Below are positions 21,619 through 30,077 of a stretch of DNA of 34,396 nt, piece after piece. The translations under genes and the position numbers were made by a program. Position 1 is the stretch's first letter; every line of letters starts with the position of its first letter. The notes beneath the pieces were generated by a model. It had not been told where the DNA came from, did no database searches, and saw nothing but the letters and a program-made list of their open reading frames with translations. Source of the DNA: Desulfobacteraceae bacterium (GTDB lineage: Bacteria > Desulfobacterota > Desulfobacteria > Desulfobacterales > Desulfosalsimonadaceae); assembly GCA_021737045.1 (NCBI GenBank), contig JAIPES010000019.1:1-34396 (forward strand), read 5' to 3'.

Positions 21619-23493
21619 ATGTTAATCGTACTGGAGCCCGACATCACCCAGAAACAGAAAAACCACATTTACCGGATTTTGCGCGAAGGCGGCTGCATTT
21701 CCCGTGAAATTACCGAGGCGGGCCGGCAGATTATCGGCTCCACCGGAGATGCCGGCCGTTCGCCGGATTTTTTTGAATCCCTGGAGGGCGTGGCCCGGGT
21801 AGTGCCGGTCAATACGGCATTTAAGCTCGTCAGCCGGCAGATGCACCCCGAAGATACCAGGGTGCAGGTGGGGGATGTGTCGGTGGGCGGCGAGCGCATC
21901 GTGGTTATTGCCGGGCCGTGTGCGGTGGAAAACCGGGAGCGCAGTCTGGCCATTGCCGGGCAGGTGCGCAAGTACGGGGCCGTGTTGTTCCGGGGCGGGG
22001 CGTTTAAACCCCGGACCTCTCCCTATGCCTTCCAGGGCCTGGGCGAAGAGGGCTTGAAAATTCTGGCCGAGGTGCGGCAGACCTTCGGCATGCCGGTGGT
22101 CACGGAGATCACTACCCCGGCCCAGGCTGACCTGGTGATGAAATACGTGGACGTGATTCAGATCGGTGCGCGCAACATGCAGAACTTTGAGCTTTTAAAG
22201 TGCGTGGGCCGGCTGGGAAAGCCGGTGCTGCTAAAGCGGGGGCTTGCCGCCACCATCGAGGAATGGCTCATGTCCGCTGAATACATTGTCTCAGAGGGAA
22301 ACGATAAGGTGATTCTCTGCGAGCGCGGCATCCGCACCTTTGAGCCCTACACCCGCAACACCCTGGATCTTTCAGCCATTCCGGTGATCAAAAACCTCAC
22401 CCACCTGCCCGTGATCATTGATCCCAGCCATGCCACCGGAATCCGGGAAAAGGTCAGTCCCATGGCCCGGGCCGCTATTGCCGCAGGTGCGGACGGTCTG
22501 ATGATCGAGGTCCACGATGACCCGGACCACGCCCTGTCAGACGGGGCCCAGAGCCTTTACCCGGAGCAGTTTTCCCGGCTTATGCGGGATTTGTACGTGA
22601 TCGCCCCGGTGGTGGACAAACAGCTGGATTTCGGGTATCTCGACAAGGCCCGGGCGGTGGACCGCATGCAGAAAGCCGGCAACGGCAAGGGCCGGCGGGC
22701 TGCTTTTCTCGGCGAGCCGGGGACTTATAGCCACAAGGCCTGCATGCAGTACTTCGGCGGCCAGGTTGCTCCCGTGCCCATGAATTCCTTTAAGGAAATT
22801 TACGAAACAGTCAGGGAAGGCGGGGCGGATTTCGGGGTGATTCCACTGGAAAACTCCCTGGCCGGAAGCGTTCATGAAAATTATGATCTGCTGCTTGAAT
22901 ATGATTTGCGCATTGTGGGTGAAATCCTGCTCCGAATCGAGCATCATCTCATCGGCCATCCCGGAGCACGGGTCGAAGACATCCGGCGGGTTTATTCTCA
23001 TCCCCAGGTGTTTCAGCAGTGCCGCAGCTATATTGACCGTCATCAATGGGAATGGATTCCGGTTTCAGACACCGCCAGGGCGGTCAGGCTCGTCAAAGAG
23101 CAGAACAATCCGGCTGAAGGTGCCCTTGCCGGCCGGGACGCGGCCCGGATCCATGAAATGCAGATCCTGGAGCAGGGCATTGAAGCCAACGCCCGCAATT
23201 ACACCCGGTTTGTGGTGATCGCCAGAGAGCCCATATCCGGCGGACAAAAAAACAAGTCATCGCTGATCTTTTCCACCGGAAACCAGCCCGGGGCCCTGTT
23301 TGAGGCCCTGAAAGTGTTTGCCGACAACGGCATCAACCTGGTCAAGCTCGAATCCCGGCCCATTCACGGCAAGCCCTGGGAGTACATGTTTTACGTGGAT
23401 CTTGAAGCGGATGTGGACAGTGATGAATTGGCACCGGTGATAAAGCAGCTGGCGCAAAAGATTGATTACTTAAAGATCCTGGGCAGCTATTGA
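21619..23493 (+). CDS. Fused DAHP synthase / prephenate dehydratase with ACT domain
   Basis: A 624-residue bifunctional enzyme of aromatic amino acid synthesis. Residues 1-75 are a ferredoxin-like regulatory domain. About 80-340 is a type I-beta DAHP synthase (AGPCAVEN with C101, [30 protein letters not shown]), the first shikimate step. About 358-540 is prephenate dehydratase ([39 protein letters not shown] with the catalytic Thr-Arg-Phe). About 545-620 is an ACT domain with the Phe-binding ESRP motif. No chorismate mutase domain is present. The start was chosen by an AGGAGG site 7 nt upstream; a 10-residue longer frame has none. Joining first and last enzymes with an ACT domain suggests coordinated Phe feedback, and the Phe-codon leader upstream indicates attenuation. 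Confidence 0.96.
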   Translation: MLIVLEPDITQKQKNHIYRILREGGCISREITEAGRQIIGSTGDAGRSPDFFESLEGVARVVPVNTAFKLVSRQMHPEDTRVQVGDVSVGGERIVVIAGPCAVENRERSLAIAGQVRKYGAVLFRGGAFKPRTSPYAFQGLGEEGLKILAEVRQTFGMPVVTEITTPAQADLVMKYVDVIQIGARNMQNFELLKCVGRLGKPVLLKRGLAATIEEWLMSAEYIVSEGNDKVILCERGIRTFEPYTRNTLDLSAIPVIKNLTHLPVIIDPSHATGIREKVSPMARAAIAAGADGLMIEVHDDPDHALSDGAQSLYPEQFSRLMRDLYVIAPVVDKQLDFGYLDKARAVDRMQKAGNGKGRRAAFLGEPGTYSHKACMQYFGGQVAPVPMNSFKEIYETVREGGADFGVIPLENSLAGSVHENYDLLLEYDLRIVGEILLRIEHHLIGHPGARVEDIRRVYSHPQVFQQCRSYIDRHQWEWIPVSDTARAVRLVKEQNNPAEGALAGRDAARIHEMQILEQGIEANARNYTRFVVIAREPISGGQKNKSSLIFSTGNQPGALFEALKVFADNGINLVKLESRPIHGKPWEYMFYVDLEADVDSDELAPVIKQLAQKIDYLKILGSY

Positions 23494-23496
23494 TGA

Positions 23497-23585
23497 GCCT
23501 GTAAAAAGCTTTTTTACAGGTAGTGTTAAGTTTTAAGTGGTTAAGTGTTAAGTAAAATCAAGAGGTTATTTTTTTTATTGGTTGG
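23497..23585 (+). repeat. Heptad repeat element, copy 3 with terminator hairpin
   Basis: GCCTGTAAAAAGC and the following CTTTTTTACAGG form a hairpin 3 nt after the aromatic gene stop and probably end its transcript. Then come AGTGTTAAGTTTTAAGTG, GTTAAGTG, TTAAGTAAAATC and an 8-T run ending in GGTTG. Confidence 0.85.
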
Positions 23586-23621
23586 CTGTTATATCCGTTT
23601 TGGGACTTTTTCGCAAAAGAT

Positions 23622-23659
23622 AAAAAAAGCGGGAGCCCGGGGGTGAATCGGGCTCCCGC
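23622..23659 (-). terminator. Terminator of the respiratory operon
   Basis: GCGGGAGCCCG pairs perfectly with CGGGCTCCCGC (11 bp, 9-nt loop). On minus it is followed by TTTTTTT (23628-23622). It lies 135 nt beyond the stop of the last gene of the minus respiratory operon. The rest of 23586-23793 shows nothing recognisable. Confidence 0.88.
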
Positions 23660-23793
23660 CATGCCAAAGGGAGGGTTTCTCATGGCAAAAGCTGGAAAGA
23701 AATGGCCTGCTTTTCCGCTTTTGATCAGGAGCTGAAATAGCCTCTGATGAATTTATAATAACCACGAAAATCGCCGGTGCAAACCCCGAAGGC

Positions 23794-25428
23794 CTATTTT
23801 CCAAACGGGCATTTGGGAAAGGTGCAGGCCTTGCAGCTCAGGCAGAATCCGCCCTGGGCATAGGCGGCCATGTCCTTTCGGGTCAGATGCTGGCCGGCCA
23901 GCAGTCTCGGCAGAATCAGGTCCAGGCTCGTGGTCTTGTGAAACAGGGCGCACGCCGGAACGCCCAGAACCCGGGCCTGCTTGATCCGGCCCACCAGGGT
24001 CATGGCCCCGGGCAGGATGGGCGCGCCGTAAAGCACATCTTCCATTCCTGCTCGGAGCAGGCCTGTGCGGGTCTGGTCATCCGGGTCCACGGACAGCCCG
24101 GCGGTGGTGATGATCAGGTCCGCGCCGCAGGCAAGCAGGTTGGAGACCTCTTCTGCAATCTGGTCTGCCTCGTCTGCTGAAACCGCCGCATGCACCACCT
24201 GGCAGTTGAAGTATTCCACCTTGCGCCGGATCACCGGCTCGAATTTGTCTTCAATCAGGCCCCTGTAGACCTCGGTTCCCGTGACCAGAATGCCCACCTT
24301 TGCCGGTTTGATGGGAAGGACTGTAAACAGGGGCGGTTTTTCAATGGTTTCCAGGGCATGTTCGAAATGGCTGCGGTCCAGATACAGGGGGATGGCCCGG
24401 GAGCCGGCAAAGGGCTTGTCCTTTTCCACGACGATGTTGTTTTGCCGGCTGGTGCACATGACATTGGGCACCAGGTTGAAATTTTCCAGAGCCGTGGCGT
24501 CTATGGAAAGAAGCCCGGTCACCGAAGCGTGGAAATTGATTTTGCCCTCAGCGGGAGGGGCCGGGTAATAGACGTTGGGTCCGGCCATTTTTTCGGCAAA
24601 GGCCAGCACAGCGTCGTTTTCATGGATCCAGCGATCTGAGGAAACCGGCGCGTCCTCCACGTAAACCCTGGACCGGCCCATCTGCTGGAGGCGGCACAGA
24701 TCCCCGGCGCTGATTTCCTGGCCCGCCTTGAATTCCGGTCCCTTGGAAACCCCGGGCACGATCCGGGTCATGTCATGCAGGGCCTTTTTTCCCACGGCCT
24801 CCTCCACGGGTACAGCCGCGATTTCCGGTGACGGCTGCTCGGCGGCGCAGTCATGATCCAGCACATGGCGGTACGGGGCCTCTCCCTGGCAGCCCCGGCA
24901 GATGGAACCGTCTTTTTTGGGATAGGCCTCCCCGCAGGCCGTGCATACGGCAATGGCCCCCATTTCGGGTTTTTTGACCAGCCGCTGGCGGACATTGACC
25001 GGCACCACTGACAGGTATTGGTCGCCGGCTGCCTCGATTTCGGCAAAAAGCCGCTCTGTGTCCTGCTCCTGCTTGGTTGTGCGCTTTAAAAACCAGTCCC
25101 GGATTTCCGGGAAATCTTCAAGCTTGTCAAGCTCGATGCTTACCCGCCAGCCCTCGAAGGTGTATTTGTCATACAGGCTCAGGGCGTATCTGCCCAGGTT
25201 GATAACCTTCATCCAGCTGTTTCCGGTGCTGCACAGGGTCAGTAGCTGCACTGCGTCGGGCAGGCATTTGCCGGTTTCCACAACAGCTTCAAACAGGGTG
25301 CCTTCAGGCAGCTTTTCTTTGGCCGCCTCCACCATGTAGCCGCCGATGAGCAGGCCCGGGGCCGGGTATCCGTGAAACCGCCGGGCCAGTTCCATAAATT
25401 CCGAAAATGCGTATTGGCCGATGTTCAT
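23794..25428 (-). CDS. FmdE-domain / molybdopterin-binding (MoeA-MoaB type) hybrid protein
   Basis: A 544-residue protein. Residues 1-150 resemble FmdE (formylmethanofuran dehydrogenase subunit E family), with FHGYPAPGLLIGGYMV and a redox-type Cys (LLTLCSTGNSW). A zinc ribbon follows (CTACGEAYPKKDGSICRGC, near 180-200). The C-terminal part (about 340-500) is a molybdopterin-binding domain with GILVTGTEVYRG and TTAGLSVDPDDQTR, as in MoeA/CinA. The tail CLSCKACTFPKCPFGK adds four cysteines, possibly a metal site. Such hybrids are seen in sulfate reducers and are thought to act in molybdenum-enzyme maturation. It is last in the octahaem operon; no molybdoenzyme is visible nearby, so its link to that locus is unclear. 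Confidence 0.85.
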   Translation of the reverse strand: MNIGQYAFSEFMELARRFHGYPAPGLLIGGYMVEAAKEKLPEGTLFEAVVETGKCLPDAVQLLTLCSTGNSWMKVINLGRYALSLYDKYTFEGWRVSIELDKLEDFPEIRDWFLKRTTKQEQDTERLFAEIEAAGDQYLSVVPVNVRQRLVKKPEMGAIAVCTACGEAYPKKDGSICRGCQGEAPYRHVLDHDCAAEQPSPEIAAVPVEEAVGKKALHDMTRIVPGVSKGPEFKAGQEISAGDLCRLQQMGRSRVYVEDAPVSSDRWIHENDAVLAFAEKMAGPNVYYPAPPAEGKINFHASVTGLLSIDATALENFNLVPNVMCTSRQNNIVVEKDKPFAGSRAIPLYLDRSHFEHALETIEKPPLFTVLPIKPAKVGILVTGTEVYRGLIEDKFEPVIRRKVEYFNCQVVHAAVSADEADQIAEEVSNLLACGADLIITTAGLSVDPDDQTRTGLLRAGMEDVLYGAPILPGAMTLVGRIKQARVLGVPACALFHKTTSLDLILPRLLAGQHLTRKDMAAYAQGGFCLSCKACTFPKCPFGK

Positions 25429-25446
25429 GAGAAAAAGCCTTTCTTT

Positions 25447-25481
25447 GAGTATAAGTTCATTTGCCGGAATCGTTTATACTC
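25447..25481. repeat. Inverted repeat between cytochrome b and FmdE-hybrid genes
   Basis: GAGTATAA (25447-25454) and TTATACTC (25474-25481) can form an 8-bp stem with a 19-nt loop in the 81-nt intercistronic gap. It may be a processing site, an operator or a weak terminator; no function is shown. Confidence 0.4.
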
Positions 25482-25509
25482 CTGAAAGGCGCAGAGATAA
25501 AGTCAAAAA

Positions 25510-26154
25510 TCAGGACCCGGCTTTTTCCCAGTCCTCAACCGCCTCTGGTTCCTCGAGATCCTCCCATCCCGTGATCATGGCCTTGAGATGCGCAAACACG
25601 GTTGCCCCGGTGGTGGTCATGTACACGTGAATGATGATAAAAACCAATATCGCATACGCCATGGCCGTATGAACAAAGGCCACCTGGGAAAGGGTCAGAA
25701 AATCCAGTCCCCAGGCCGCCCATGAATTGTAACTCCAGTACAAAAATCCCGAGATCATCTGTATGGGAAGCATTACCGCGGCCAGCGACAAATAGGTCAG
25801 CCGCTGGAGCGGGTTATGCTTGGCTTTTTTGCTTTTTGGCACCGGGTGGGTTTCGCCCCTGAAAATGCCGTAGCTGTAATAGCGGATCACAGTGAGCATC
25901 TTGCGCGTCGTGGGGATGTATTGTTTCCATTCCCCGGTGGTAAACATCCAGAAGGTGAAAAAGAAAAAAGCGATCAGCCATGCCAGGCCGGTAAAGTTGT
26001 GGATGTTCACCGCATCCTGAAAACCGCTCAGGACAAACATGCCGTGGACTTCCAGCCCGGTGGCCAACAGCACGGCGATCAGTGCCATCTGCAGCCAGTG
26101 CCAGAAACGCTCGTAACGGGAATACAGGTAAATGCGCTTTGGTTGCCCGGTCAT
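25510..26154 (-). CDS. Cytochrome b561-type membrane subunit
   Basis: A 214-residue protein with four membrane helices (about 20-42, 52-70, 118-140, 152-180) and haem-ligand histidines in RFWHWLQM (H19), GLEVHG, VNIHNFTG, FVHTAMAY and IIIHVYM, as in the thiosulfate reductase/hydrogenase cytochrome b family. It would pass electrons from menaquinol to a periplasmic partner. The partner is almost surely the octahaem cytochrome, whose stop lies 1 nt upstream. The C-terminus is acidic and cytoplasmic. Confidence 0.92.
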   Translation of the reverse strand: MTGQPKRIYLYSRYERFWHWLQMALIAVLLATGLEVHGMFVLSGFQDAVNIHNFTGLAWLIAFFFFTFWMFTTGEWKQYIPTTRKMLTVIRYYSYGIFRGETHPVPKSKKAKHNPLQRLTYLSLAAVMLPIQMISGFLYWSYNSWAAWGLDFLTLSQVAFVHTAMAYAILVFIIIHVYMTTTGATVFAHLKAMITGWEDLEEPEAVEDWEKAGS

Positions 26155-26155
26155 T

Positions 26156-27760
26156 TTATCGGTTCTCCTTTCTGCTGCCGTTTGCCACTATGCGGCCGAT
26201 GGCGTGCAGGCCCACGGCCGCCAGGGCGCCAATGGCCAGAATCCATGCCGCCAAGTCCATTAAGGCAAAATGGTCCCTTCCGGGCATGTAGAATCCGGCC
26301 AGATTGGACAGGCGCCCGTTTTCAGGGCGGTGGCAGGCGCGGCAGGAAAGCGTGTTTTCCTTTGGGGCCACCATGTGGGTTGTGGGAAACACGTAAGTGG
26401 TTTCCACAAATCCCATTTCCCCGGAATAGGGCAGATCCATCAGGGCCATACCCCGGGTGTTGGCGTCCTGCCAGTCAAAGGTTTTCCAGTACCCGTTGTT
26501 TTCCTCCGAAAGAAGGGGGGTGATCAGGGTGTTGTGAACCTTGTCATAGGGCTGCATGGCCCAATGGACCTTGAACGGAAAAATCCGGGACTGACCCTCT
26601 CCGCGCTCGCCTACAGGGTGGCTGACCCGCACGACCCCGGAAGGGTCGATAACATCCTTTGCGGTCAATGCGGCAACAGATCCGTTGTACCAGAAATATT
26701 GCGGCGCCACGTTTTTCTCCCAGCCGAACTCGCCCTTGATGGATTTGTATACCGGTCGGCCAAATTTCCCTTTTTCGATATAGGGCTTGCCGTCTTTGAG
26801 TTTGCCCGCCTTGGACCAGTCCCATGTCATTTCCGTGGCATGGGCCCGGGCAAATTCAGGAATATGGCAGCTCTGGCAGGCCACCATGTCGGTGTGGTCG
26901 TTGAGCTTGCCTTCCTTGTGCGGGCTTGCTGTGTGACAGGATTCACAGGAGATTTTCGGGGCCAGGTCATCTTCCACCAGGCTTTTGCGTTCCGAGACCG
27001 CAGGCGTTGAATAGACCCGCCCGGCAACCTGATGCTGGCTGGTGGTATGACAGCGGGTGCAGGAAAAATTCTCTCCGTCGATTCCCATGTGCACATCCAG
27101 GGTTCGCCTGGGGTTGATCAGGGAGGCATCCAGGTCCCCGTGCTTGACTGCTTCACCCCCGCCGCCGTTGAAGTGGCAGGAGCCGCAGTTCTGTCGGTCT
27201 GGCCGGATGATTTGGGTGACGGCCGCTGAAATATCATTCTGGATTTCCGTGACCAGCTCGGCTTCGCCCATTTCCTTGAAAAACTGGTAATCCTTGAACT
27301 GGGCTTTCCAGTCCATGTCTTTTTCGCCGTGGCACACCAGGCAGTTAATGCCGTCTTCCTTGCCGTTCCAGCCGATATGGCAGCTGCTGCATTTTTTGTC
27401 GTTCATTTTGTTGGTGGAAATGCAGAAGTTGTTGATGGAATAACCCGCCTTACCAACCAGGTCGCCGTCTTCGTAGGGTGAAAGCCATTTCCAGTGGATG
27501 GTGTGAAACAGCTGATCATCTGCCAGGGAATGGCAGGACAGGCAGGTTTCAGTGATCTGCTGTCCGGATTCAAATGTTTTTTTCAGGGCCTCCATTTCGG
27601 AATGATCGGCTGTTGTCCAGTCCCCGGACAGGACACCGGCCTGCCGGGCCATGGCCCGGCCCGGGGCGGGAGGCTCATCCTGAGCCGCCGCCCAGGCCGG
27701 TAAAAAAACAAGGCATGCGGTTATTGCCAGCATGAAAATATTTTTTGTGCTTGTTTGCAA
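26156..27760 (-). CDS. Octahaem c-type cytochrome (tetrathionate reductase/OTR family)
   Basis: A 534-residue exported protein with eight CXXCH haem motifs: CLSCH, CSSCH, CLVCH, CGSCH, CTRCH, CESCH, CQSCH and CRACH. The number and order fit the octahaem tetrathionate reductase (OTR) family, periplasmic enzymes that reduce tetrathionate, and nitrite or hydroxylamine in vitro. A Lys-rich stretch after haem 3 (CHGEKDMDWK) could supply the unusual Lys ligand of OTR, unproven. A signal peptide covers about 1-26 (cleavage after WAAAA), and a C-terminal helix (about 505-525) anchors it in the membrane. The TTG start was chosen because GGGAGG lies 5 nt upstream; an internal ATG at 27733 is the alternative. 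Physiological substrate unknown. Confidence 0.92.
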   Translation of the reverse strand: MQTSTKNIFMLAITACLVFLPAWAAAQDEPPAPGRAMARQAGVLSGDWTTADHSEMEALKKTFESGQQITETCLSCHSLADDQLFHTIHWKWLSPYEDGDLVGKAGYSINNFCISTNKMNDKKCSSCHIGWNGKEDGINCLVCHGEKDMDWKAQFKDYQFFKEMGEAELVTEIQNDISAAVTQIIRPDRQNCGSCHFNGGGGEAVKHGDLDASLINPRRTLDVHMGIDGENFSCTRCHTTSQHQVAGRVYSTPAVSERKSLVEDDLAPKISCESCHTASPHKEGKLNDHTDMVACQSCHIPEFARAHATEMTWDWSKAGKLKDGKPYIEKGKFGRPVYKSIKGEFGWEKNVAPQYFWYNGSVAALTAKDVIDPSGVVRVSHPVGERGEGQSRIFPFKVHWAMQPYDKVHNTLITPLLSEENNGYWKTFDWQDANTRGMALMDLPYSGEMGFVETTYVFPTTHMVAPKENTLSCRACHRPENGRLSNLAGFYMPGRDHFALMDLAAWILAIGALAAVGLHAIGRIVANGSRKENR

Positions 27761-27820
27761 AACAACCTCCCTCGGGGTTGGTTGGGTTTATGGCGTCAGG
27801 GCCTTGCCAATCCCGGTTTT

Positions 27821-28150
27821 TTATTCGCAGGTTGCCGGAGACGGTGAGTCAAAGGCATGGTTGTAGAGATACGTCAGTATGTCGTTTCTGTCTGATTGAG
27901 AAAGGTCCTCCCACTGATCCGCGCACTCGAAGCGTTCATATCGTTGAAAGGCGCGTTCCCATTGGGCCTGGGTTTTGGAAACCGGGTTTAACGGTTCGGC
28001 GGATGCGCCTTCTGTATGGCAGGACCGGCAGTTTTTCCGGAACATGTATTTGCCTTTTCTTTCATTGCCCTGTTCAAATGCAGCGGCCGTGCCCGCCAGG
28101 GCCACAACAAATCCGGCCGTGAGAAATAAACACAATAGTTTTCGCAACAT
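27821..28150 (-). CDS. Small monohaem cytochrome c
   Basis: A 109-residue exported protein with a signal peptide (about 1-24, cleavage after AAA) and one haem motif, CRSCH, near residue 42. A downstream ERFECADQWEDLSQSDRNDILTYLYNHA helix is typical of the class I c fold. The last residues contain a lone Cys (TCE). The start was placed at the ATG following GGAGAC; the longer frame adds a charged, non-signal N-terminus. It would shuttle electrons in the periplasm to or from the octahaem cytochrome encoded next. Confidence 0.9.
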   Translation of the reverse strand: MLRKLLCLFLTAGFVVALAGTAAAFEQGNERKGKYMFRKNCRSCHTEGASAEPLNPVSKTQAQWERAFQRYERFECADQWEDLSQSDRNDILTYLYNHAFDSPSPATCE

Positions 28151-28192
28151 GGTTGTCTCCTTTTTTATTATATGTATTATATTCAAGTTATT

Positions 28193-29854
28193 TTAAAATT
28201 GTACAGTTGCAGACAGGTAGTAATTCCAGACCTCGTCGATTACAGGATTGATGGTGTCAAGCGCTGTGGTATCGACAATTTTGACCGGTTTTCCCAGCGG
28301 ATTGCCGCTGCCGGTATACTTGTAGTCATAGAATTGTCCGCCGAGCTTGACAAAGAAATTGTTTCCGAAAATCGGCTGAATGTAATAGGCCTCGTAGACC
28401 TCGCCCCGGGCGGCCAGTTTGCTGCCGATAAGGGAGTCTTCAGCGCCGGTGAAGTTAAACCAGTATTTGGATCCCCAGTTGTACTCCAGCCCCAGACGCC
28501 CGTTGACATGCGGCACCGGAAAAATGGCGCCCGCATATATGCTGTATCCGTCCTGGTCTTCGAGTTCGCCGTTGGAACTCAGCAGACCCATGCCCATTAG
28601 CTCGTAAAAGGGATTCTGCGAAATTTGGGAAGGGTTGGTATGGGTCCAGGAACCGGCCAGAAACCAGTCAATGTGATCGTTTTCGGTGGGGATCTGCGAC
28701 CGGATCAACAGGGATGCCGCATCCCAGTCGCCGATATTGGTTTGGGGCTCCAGGCGGGAAATAAATCCGCCGCTGTTTGGTTCAAATGTATATGTGCCGT
28801 TGTTTTTCGAGACAATAAAGGGCATTACCGCCAGGCCCGTAAACCCGTCTGTGACATCCCAGGCATGGGCATAACTGAATTTGAAACTGGTGGTGCCATT
28901 GTCGTATAAATCCGAAATAATGCCCAGCATGTGGACATCATCGAGTTCGGCCTGGCTGTAATTCAGTGAGGCGGCATTTCCCCAGTCGCTTTCATAGCCC
29001 ACACCATAGCAGAGTTTAAACGACGCCCCGGGGATGCCGGTGACGTCCTCTAAGCCAAAGGTAAGCGATGCGCCGTCAAACTGCCAGTTAATGATTGTGG
29101 CCAGCGGAGATCCGCCCTCGAGGCTGTAATTGCGGTATTCCAGCGGAGGTCCGTCAGTGGAGGGCCTTCTTCCGGCAGAAAAGCTGTAAGGGATATCCCC
29201 GAGCTGATTTTTATAAACAAAATAAGCCCGTTCCAACCGGAGCGTATCCCCGTGGGGCAGGCTTGCGCTGTTGCCGTCAAAGGTGACATCGCCAAGGCTA
29301 CCCTGGTTGAACTTCACCCCTGTGCTGTCACCGAATACCTTGTATGCGGCCAGCCGGCCCCGGAATTCCAGGTGCTGGTTATACCGGCCCATCATGTTTA
29401 AGCGGATGCGGTTGGTGTAGATAATATCATTGTCTGCGTCGTATTTTTCCGGGGGGATTGCCACCGTCTTTGGGAAGTCCTCTTTTGTGGCCCCGTTGAA
29501 GCCGCCGTCAGCCACAGGAGTGAAAAATCTCTGGATGATCCCAGACGGCGCCATGCGGATGTCGTTGTAATGGATGGATTCGGCCCGGGTCCTGAAATCC
29601 ACACCCCACGAAATCTTATCAGTGGCCGTGTGCAGTTCGGTCTTGTCCACCCGGTCCATTAACATATCGATATCTTCGGTGTTCCAGTCCTGGTTTTTCT
29701 CCATTTTCTCGATTTTTTCCTGAAGTGCTTCCACCTGTTTTTTCAGGTCGCTCAGGCTTTCTTCGGCGCATAATACAGGGGGCAGAAAAAAGGTGTGTGC
29801 CGCCAGCACCGCAAAGATTGCTGAAAAGCATAAAAAATTGGTTTTTTGCCGCAT
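28193..29854 (-). CDS. DUF3373-like outer-membrane beta-barrel (porin)
   Basis: A 553-residue protein with a signal peptide (about 1-29), a short coiled coil (LSDLKKQVEALQEKIEKMEKN, residues 35-55) typical of periplasmic porin trimer stalks, then alternating amphipathic beta strands and a C-terminal Phe (SATVQF), the outer-membrane assembly signal. Segments such as GWGVDFRTRAES and YNQHLEFRGRLAAYKVFG resemble DUF3373 proteins. It is the first gene behind the sigma-54 promoter, and so is presumably the entry route for the substrate of the octahaem reductase. Specificity is not visible. Confidence 0.88.
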   Translation of the reverse strand: MRQKTNFLCFSAIFAVLAAHTFFLPPVLCAEESLSDLKKQVEALQEKIEKMEKNQDWNTEDIDMLMDRVDKTELHTATDKISWGVDFRTRAESIHYNDIRMAPSGIIQRFFTPVADGGFNGATKEDFPKTVAIPPEKYDADNDIIYTNRIRLNMMGRYNQHLEFRGRLAAYKVFGDSTGVKFNQGSLGDVTFDGNSASLPHGDTLRLERAYFVYKNQLGDIPYSFSAGRRPSTDGPPLEYRNYSLEGGSPLATIINWQFDGASLTFGLEDVTGIPGASFKLCYGVGYESDWGNAASLNYSQAELDDVHMLGIISDLYDNGTTSFKFSYAHAWDVTDGFTGLAVMPFIVSKNNGTYTFEPNSGGFISRLEPQTNIGDWDAASLLIRSQIPTENDHIDWFLAGSWTHTNPSQISQNPFYELMGMGLLSSNGELEDQDGYSIYAGAIFPVPHVNGRLGLEYNWGSKYWFNFTGAEDSLIGSKLAARGEVYEAYYIQPIFGNNFFVKLGGQFYDYKYTGSGNPLGKPVKIVDTTALDTINPVIDEVWNYYLSATVQF

Positions 29855-29910
29855 GTTGGCCTCCGTGGGTTAAGAGTGAATTGTGCGCATTCCAGTCCAG
29901 TGCAGTTATG

Positions 29911-29928
29911 AAGCAATGTTTATGCCAG
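29911..29928 (-). promoter_or_regulatory. Sigma-54 (-24/-12) promoter of the respiratory operon
   Basis: On minus the sequence CTGGCATAAACATTGCTT matches the consensus TGGCAY-N5-TTGCW with exact GG/GC spacing. It lies 57-74 nt upstream of the porin start, so transcription would begin near 29899. A gene for a sigma-54 activator is directly divergent. Confidence 0.85.
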
Positions 29929-29940
29929 TTGCTTGTTTTG

Positions 29941-30027
29941 AAATAACAGCTTGATAAACCAAGTTATTTAAAATTTTTCATGGCGTTTTCCGGATAAAAT
30001 GTTATTGTTTTATTAACATGTGTTAAT
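29941..30027. promoter_or_regulatory. Candidate activator-binding inverted repeats
   Basis: ATTAACA-TG-TGTTAAT (30012-30027) is a perfect 7-bp-arm palindrome centred about 120 bp upstream of the predicted sigma-54 start, the usual distance of an enhancer-binding-protein site. AAATAAC...GTTATTT (29941-29969) is a second inverted repeat closer to the promoter. Either may be bound by the adjacent PAS regulator. Confidence 0.5.
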
Positions 30028-30077
30028 TAACCATTAACAATTGCGGTAAACAGGATAAGCAGGAAAAGTGCTGTGAA

